From: Beijerinckia sp. 28-YEA-48
Lineage (GTDB): Bacteria; Pseudomonadota; Alphaproteobacteria; Rhizobiales; Beijerinckiaceae
Direction: 5' to 3'
NCBI RefSeq assembly: GCF_900104955.1
Contig: NZ_FNSI01000001.1
Location: forward strand, 3,320,001 to 3,384,000
DNA: 64,000 nucleotides
Below, piece by piece: positions 60,628 through 64,000 of the stretch. A model generated the notes under the pieces. The model was not told the origin of the DNA, searched no databases, and saw nothing but the letters and a program-made list of their open reading frames with translations. The translations under genes and the position numbers were made by a program. The number at the start of each line of letters is the position of its first letter. Position 1 is the first letter of the stretch.

Positions 60628-63012
60628 ATGTCTGTTTCCTCTCTTCCGATTGCAACTCTTCCTGTTGCAACGCTTCCTGTTGCAACTCTTGGCGTGCCGC
60701 GGATCGGTCCGCGCCGCGAACTCAAATCCGCGCTCGAAAGTTATTGGTCCGGGCGAACCGACGCCGCCGCCTTGCTGGAAACAGCCGCTGCCTTGCGCGC
60801 CGCCAATTGGGCGCGTCAGAAGGCGCATGGCATCACCTGTATCCCGTCGAACGATTTCTCCCTCTACGATCATGTGCTCGACACCAGCGTCATGGTCGGC
60901 GCGATCCCTGAATGTTACGGCTGGACGGGCGGTCCCGTGCCGCTCGATCTCTATTTCGCCATGGCGCGCGGCAGCCAAGGCAATGCCCCCCACGCCGACT
61001 GCGGCCACCAACATCACGGCGAGACCCACGGTGTGCCGGCGCAGGAAATGACCAAGTGGTTCGACACCAATTATCATTACATGGTGCCGGAATTTACACC
61101 CGGACAGCGCTTCACCCTGGCTTCGACCAAGCCCGTCGATGAATATCGCGAGGCGAAGGCGCTGGGCTATCAGACACGGCCCGTCCTGTTGGGCCCCGTC
61201 ACCTTCCTGAAAATCGGCAAGAGCAAGGACCCGGCCTTCAATCCCTTGTCGTTGCTCGACAACCTGCTGCCAATCTATGTCGAAGTTCTGCGCCGCCTCG
61301 CAGCCAATGGCGCCGACTGGGTGCAGATCGACGAGCCCTGTCTGGTGCTCGATCTCGACGAGACAACGCGGCAAGCCTTGCGACAGGCTTATGGCGTCCT
61401 CGCCCATGCCCTGCCCCATCTCAAAATCATGCTGACGACCTATTTCGGCGAGCTCGGCGACAATCTGGACACCGCCCTGTCGCTGCCGGTGGCTGGCCTG
61501 CATCTCGATCTCGTTCGCGCGCCCGAACAACTCGATGCGGTTCTCTCCAAGGCACCGCGCGGGCTGGTGTTGTCGCTTGGCGTCATCAACGGTCGTAACG
61601 TCTGGCGCGCCAACCTGCGCACGATCCTGCAACGGCTTCAGTCGGCCGTCGCCAAACGTGGCGCGGACCATCTCGAAATCGCCCCGTCCTGCTCCTTGTT
61701 GCATGTGCCCATCGATCTCGAGATCGAGACCGAACTCGATCCGGACCTCAAGGAATGGCTGGCCTTTGCGATTCAGAAAATGGACGAACTCGCCGTGCTC
61801 GGCAAAGCGCTGATCGGCGGCGAACGGGCTGCGGCTACCCAGATTGCCGCATCCGTCGCCGCGGCCGAACGACGTGCCGCTTCGAAAAAGGTGCATGATG
61901 CCGTAGTCGCGGCGCGTCTGGCGCAGGTGACGCCTCAGATGACGCAGCGCCTAAGCCCCTACACCGACCGCGCGCATCTCCAGCACAAGGCGCTCGGGCT
62001 GCCGCCTTTCCCGACCACCACCATCGGCTCCTTCCCGCAAACGGAAAACGTGCGCAAGGCGCGCTCGGCCCATGCCAAGGGCACGCTGAGCAATGCGGAT
62101 TACACGCATTTCCTGCGCGAAGAGACGGCGACCGCCATTCGCTGGCAGGAAGAGATCGGCCTCGACGTGCTCGTCCACGGTGAGTTCGAGCGCAACGACA
62201 TGGTGCAATATTTCGGCGAGCAGCTTTGTGGCTTCGCCTTCACCAAACATGGCTGGGTGCAAAGCTATGGCTCGCGCTATGTCCGCCCGCCGATCCTGTT
62301 CGGCGACGTCTCGCGGCCCCAGGCGATGACCGTGGATTGGTGGCTCTACGCGCAGTCGCTGACAAAGAAGACCATGAAGGGCATGCTGACCGGCCCGGTC
62401 ACCATTCTCAACTGGTCCTTCGTGCGCGACGACATTCCGCGCAGCCAGGCCTGCCGCCAGATCGCGCTGGCGATCCGCGACGAGGTGGTCGACCTGGAAA
62501 AGGCCGGCGCGACGATCATTCAGATCGATGAAGCGGCGCTGCGTGAAGGCCTGCCCCTGCGCAAAGCGGGCTGGGGGACCTATCTCGATTGGGCTGTCGA
62601 GAGCTTCCGGCTCTGTGCTTCCGGTGTCACGGACAAGACGCAGGTTCACACCCATATGTGCTATTCGGAGTTCAACGACATCATCGATGCCATCGGCGCC
62701 ATGGATGCGGATGTTATCTCGATCGAGACCTCTCGTTCGAAGATGGAATTGCTCGACGCCTTTCGCACCTACAAATATCCAAACGAGATCGGTCCCGGGG
62801 TCTACGACATTCATTCGCCGCGCGTTCCCGACGCCGGCGAAATGGTTGCGCTGATGTCGCTCGCGCGTGAACGCCTGGCCGACGAGCAACTCTGGATCAA
62901 TCCCGATTGTGGCTTGAAAACCCGGAAATGGGACGAAGTTCGTCCGGCCTTAGTTAATATGGTCGAAGCCGCGCTGGAATTGCGCGCGCAGGCTGCAAAA
63001 GCGGCGCAGTAG
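60628..63012 (+). CDS. metE: Cobalamin-independent methionine synthase
   Basis: A 794-residue MetE, which transfers the methyl group of 5-methyltetrahydropteroyl-triglutamate to homocysteine. The zinc ligands lie in HTHMCYSEFNDII (H and C) and NPDCGLKTR (C) of the C-terminal domain; IDEPCLVLDLDE lies in the N-terminal domain. GGAG precedes the ATG at 60628. The N-terminal 20 residues carry a tandem LP[IV]AT repeat not seen in usual MetE. Expression is controlled by the cobalamin riboswitch upstream, so the genome should also encode the B12-dependent MetH. Confidence 0.96.
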   Translation: MSVSSLPIATLPVATLPVATLGVPRIGPRRELKSALESYWSGRTDAAALLETAAALRAANWARQKAHGITCIPSNDFSLYDHVLDTSVMVGAIPECYGWTGGPVPLDLYFAMARGSQGNAPHADCGHQHHGETHGVPAQEMTKWFDTNYHYMVPEFTPGQRFTLASTKPVDEYREAKALGYQTRPVLLGPVTFLKIGKSKDPAFNPLSLLDNLLPIYVEVLRRLAANGADWVQIDEPCLVLDLDETTRQALRQAYGVLAHALPHLKIMLTTYFGELGDNLDTALSLPVAGLHLDLVRAPEQLDAVLSKAPRGLVLSLGVINGRNVWRANLRTILQRLQSAVAKRGADHLEIAPSCSLLHVPIDLEIETELDPDLKEWLAFAIQKMDELAVLGKALIGGERAAATQIAASVAAAERRAASKKVHDAVVAARLAQVTPQMTQRLSPYTDRAHLQHKALGLPPFPTTTIGSFPQTENVRKARSAHAKGTLSNADYTHFLREETATAIRWQEEIGLDVLVHGEFERNDMVQYFGEQLCGFAFTKHGWVQSYGSRYVRPPILFGDVSRPQAMTVDWWLYAQSLTKKTMKGMLTGPVTILNWSFVRDDIPRSQACRQIALAIRDEVVDLEKAGATIIQIDEAALREGLPLRKAGWGTYLDWAVESFRLCASGVTDKTQVHTHMCYSEFNDIIDAIGAMDADVISIETSRSKMELLDAFRTYKYPNEIGPGVYDIHSPRVPDAGEMVALMSLARERLADEQLWINPDCGLKTRKWDEVRPALVNMVEAALELRAQAAKAAQ

Positions 63013-63023
63013 CGCATCGGCGT

Positions 63024-63059
63024 CGGGCGCTGCCAGCAGGCAGCGCCCGGCCCCTTTTT
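63024..63059 (+). terminator. Rho-independent terminator of metE
   Basis: CGGGCGCTGCC (63024-63034) and GGCAGCGCCCG (63039-63049) form a perfect 11-bp stem with an AGCA loop, followed by CCCCTTTTT to 63059. It begins 12 bases after the metE stop. Confidence 0.9.
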
Positions 63060-63079
63060 CGTCATACGGCTGTCTTACC

Positions 63080-63108
63080 TTGACAACCTAACTTCCCATC
63101 ATGGAACA
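63080..63108 (+). promoter_or_regulatory. Candidate promoter of the ClpC-like gene
   Basis: TTGACA at 63080-63085 is a consensus -35 hexamer; a -10 at 63103-63108 (GGAACA) after 17 bases is poor. A heat-shock sigma factor could also read CTTGACA from 63079, but no good partner element was found. It lies about 90 bases before the ATG. Confidence 0.35.
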
Positions 63109-63171
63109 TCGGGCTCGTTCTTTCGTTCTTCACGATGCCTAGCGGAAGTTGAAATCGAAAGGGAGGCAAGC

Positions 63172-64000
63172 ATGGCGCAGCGTATGTGCGACATCTGCGG
63201 GGTTCGTCCCGCCGCCATTCGGGTCGCAGTTCTCCAAGACAATCAAGAGCGCGAACTCGACATCTGCGACTATCATTATGCGCAGCTGATGCGGCACCAG
63301 CGCATGGTGTCTCCCCTCGAGTCCTTGTTTCAGGGCGGCCTGCTCGACAATTTCATGCAAGGCGATCCGTCCGACGCGCCCAGGCTCGGCGGCCGGCGAG
63401 GACATCGAGACCAGAACGCCGACACCATCAATCTTCAGGACCATTTCAGCGAACAGGCCAAGGAGATTTTGCAACGCGCCGCCGAACGCGCCGTGCGATC
63501 CGGCCGACAGCTCGTCGATACCGAAGATCTGCTCTACGAATTGCCGGAAAGCGACGTGGTGCAGACCTTGTTGAAACAGTTCAAAATATCGGTCGACGAA
63601 CTGCGTAACCAGATCGACACTCATGCGCCCAAGGGCACGGCATCGGCGCAGCCGCGCGAAGGTGGCATCGGTGTTTCGCCGCGCGTCAAAAGCGCGCTTG
63701 ACCGCGCCTTCATCGCCTCCCGCGAACTCGGCCATTCCTATGTCGGGCCGGAACATATTCTGCTTGGCCTTGCCGAAGTCACGGACAGTTTTGCCGGCAA
63801 TCTGCTGCTCCGTTATGGCCTGACACCGCAAGCGCTGCGACAACAGACGGTGAAGGTCGTCGGCAAGGGCGCGGAAAAAGGCCGTGTCGAAACGCCGACC
63901 AATACGCCGCAGCTCGACAAGTATAGCCGCGACCTCACCAAGATGGCGCGCGAAGGCAAGCTCGACCCGGTGATTGGTCGCTCGAAGGAGGTCGAGACCA
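63172..64000 (+). CDS. ClpC-like AAA+ unfoldase with N-terminal zinc finger (start only)
   Basis: The first 276 codons of a Clp-family ATPase. Residues 1-40 hold C6-x2-C9 and C32-x2-H35, a probable zinc finger. Residues about 85-225 form the double Clp_N repeat (QAKEILQRAAERAVRSGRQLVDTEDLLYEL in pieces, then ALDRAFIASRELGHSYVGPEHILLGLAE). The D1 AAA domain starts with LDKYSRDLTKMAREGKLDPVIGRSKEVE near residue 247-275; the Walker motifs lie outside the window. GGGAGG precedes the ATG. Such proteins unfold substrates for ClpP or act alone in stress response. Confidence 0.88.
   Translation, partial: MAQRMCDICGVRPAAIRVAVLQDNQERELDICDYHYAQLMRHQRMVSPLESLFQGGLLDNFMQGDPSDAPRLGGRRGHRDQNADTINLQDHFSEQAKEILQRAAERAVRSGRQLVDTEDLLYELPESDVVQTLLKQFKISVDELRNQIDTHAPKGTASAQPREGGIGVSPRVKSALDRAFIASRELGHSYVGPEHILLGLAEVTDSFAGNLLLRYGLTPQALRQQTVKVVGKGAEKGRVETPTNTPQLDKYSRDLTKMAREGKLDPVIGRSKEVET

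Noticed and set aside
60643..60687. Tandem repeat considered as part of a CRISPR or satellite array
   Set aside because: Three in-frame copies without spacers inside a coding sequence; no other copies nearby.
60448..61896. 482-codon minus-strand open frame over metE and its riboswitch
   Set aside because: Overlaps the riboswitch and the coding strand of metE; no family match.

Overview
The window looks like chromosome of a GC-rich alphaproteobacterium, probably in the Hyphomicrobiales (inference). The grounds are the protein families, dense codirectional operons, the TTG/GTG/ATG start mix with clear Shine-Dalgarno sites, a FixJ/FixL-type two-component pair, a TadE-type pilin, and a palindromic repeat of a kind I recall from rhizobial relatives. 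I see no tRNA, rRNA, CRISPR array, insertion sequence or phage gene. Most of the window is catabolic and transport capacity, ending in a housekeeping segment.

Layout. 1-4982: a divergent aromatic module, with a gentisate-dioxygenase-like cupin and a TTT-type binding protein on one side and a Rieske oxygenase alpha/beta pair plus a PdxA-like dehydrogenase on the other. 4989-17356: an eleven-gene minus-strand operon: acyl-CoA synthetase, LivGHMK and LivF, a PaaK-like ligase, then isobutyryl-CoA dehydrogenase, 3-hydroxyisobutyryl-CoA hydrolase, 3-hydroxyisobutyrate dehydrogenase and enoyl-CoA hydratase. 17542-22887: hydroxyacid dehydrogenase, IclR regulator, and an alpha/beta hydrolase + LLM flavoenzyme + ACMSD-like amidohydrolase set. 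23226-24879: small singletons (SRPBCC, zinc ribbon, TadE). 24915-34106: a second ring-cleavage module (GntR, FAH hydrolase, extradiol dioxygenase, orphan DctP) convergent with a NitT/TauT-type ABC transporter operon that carries two alpha/beta hydrolases. 34246-42882: two PuuE-like deacetylases around an XRE-cupin regulator, an M20 amidohydrolase, LysR, SDR, class III aminotransferase and LLM flavoenzyme.

43223-48280: egtB and egtD followed by an ABC ATPase and a fused permease/binding protein of the OpuC type. This is the most interesting locus, because it combines ergothioneine synthesis genes with a transporter of the EgtUV architecture. 48286-52828: a taurine-type ABC transporter, TauD-family dioxygenase and LysR. 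52839-54522: response regulator and sensor kinase. 54600-58822: MgtC and a two-gene ABC importer with a fused double permease and no binding protein. 59451-64000: an APH(3')-like kinase, metE under a cobalamin riboswitch with an expression-platform terminator, and the start of a ClpC-like unfoldase with an N-terminal zinc finger.

Functionally, at least three operons pair an importer with enzymes that open or oxidise the imported compound, each with its own local regulator. Functions come from reading motifs and gene order; no database search was run.
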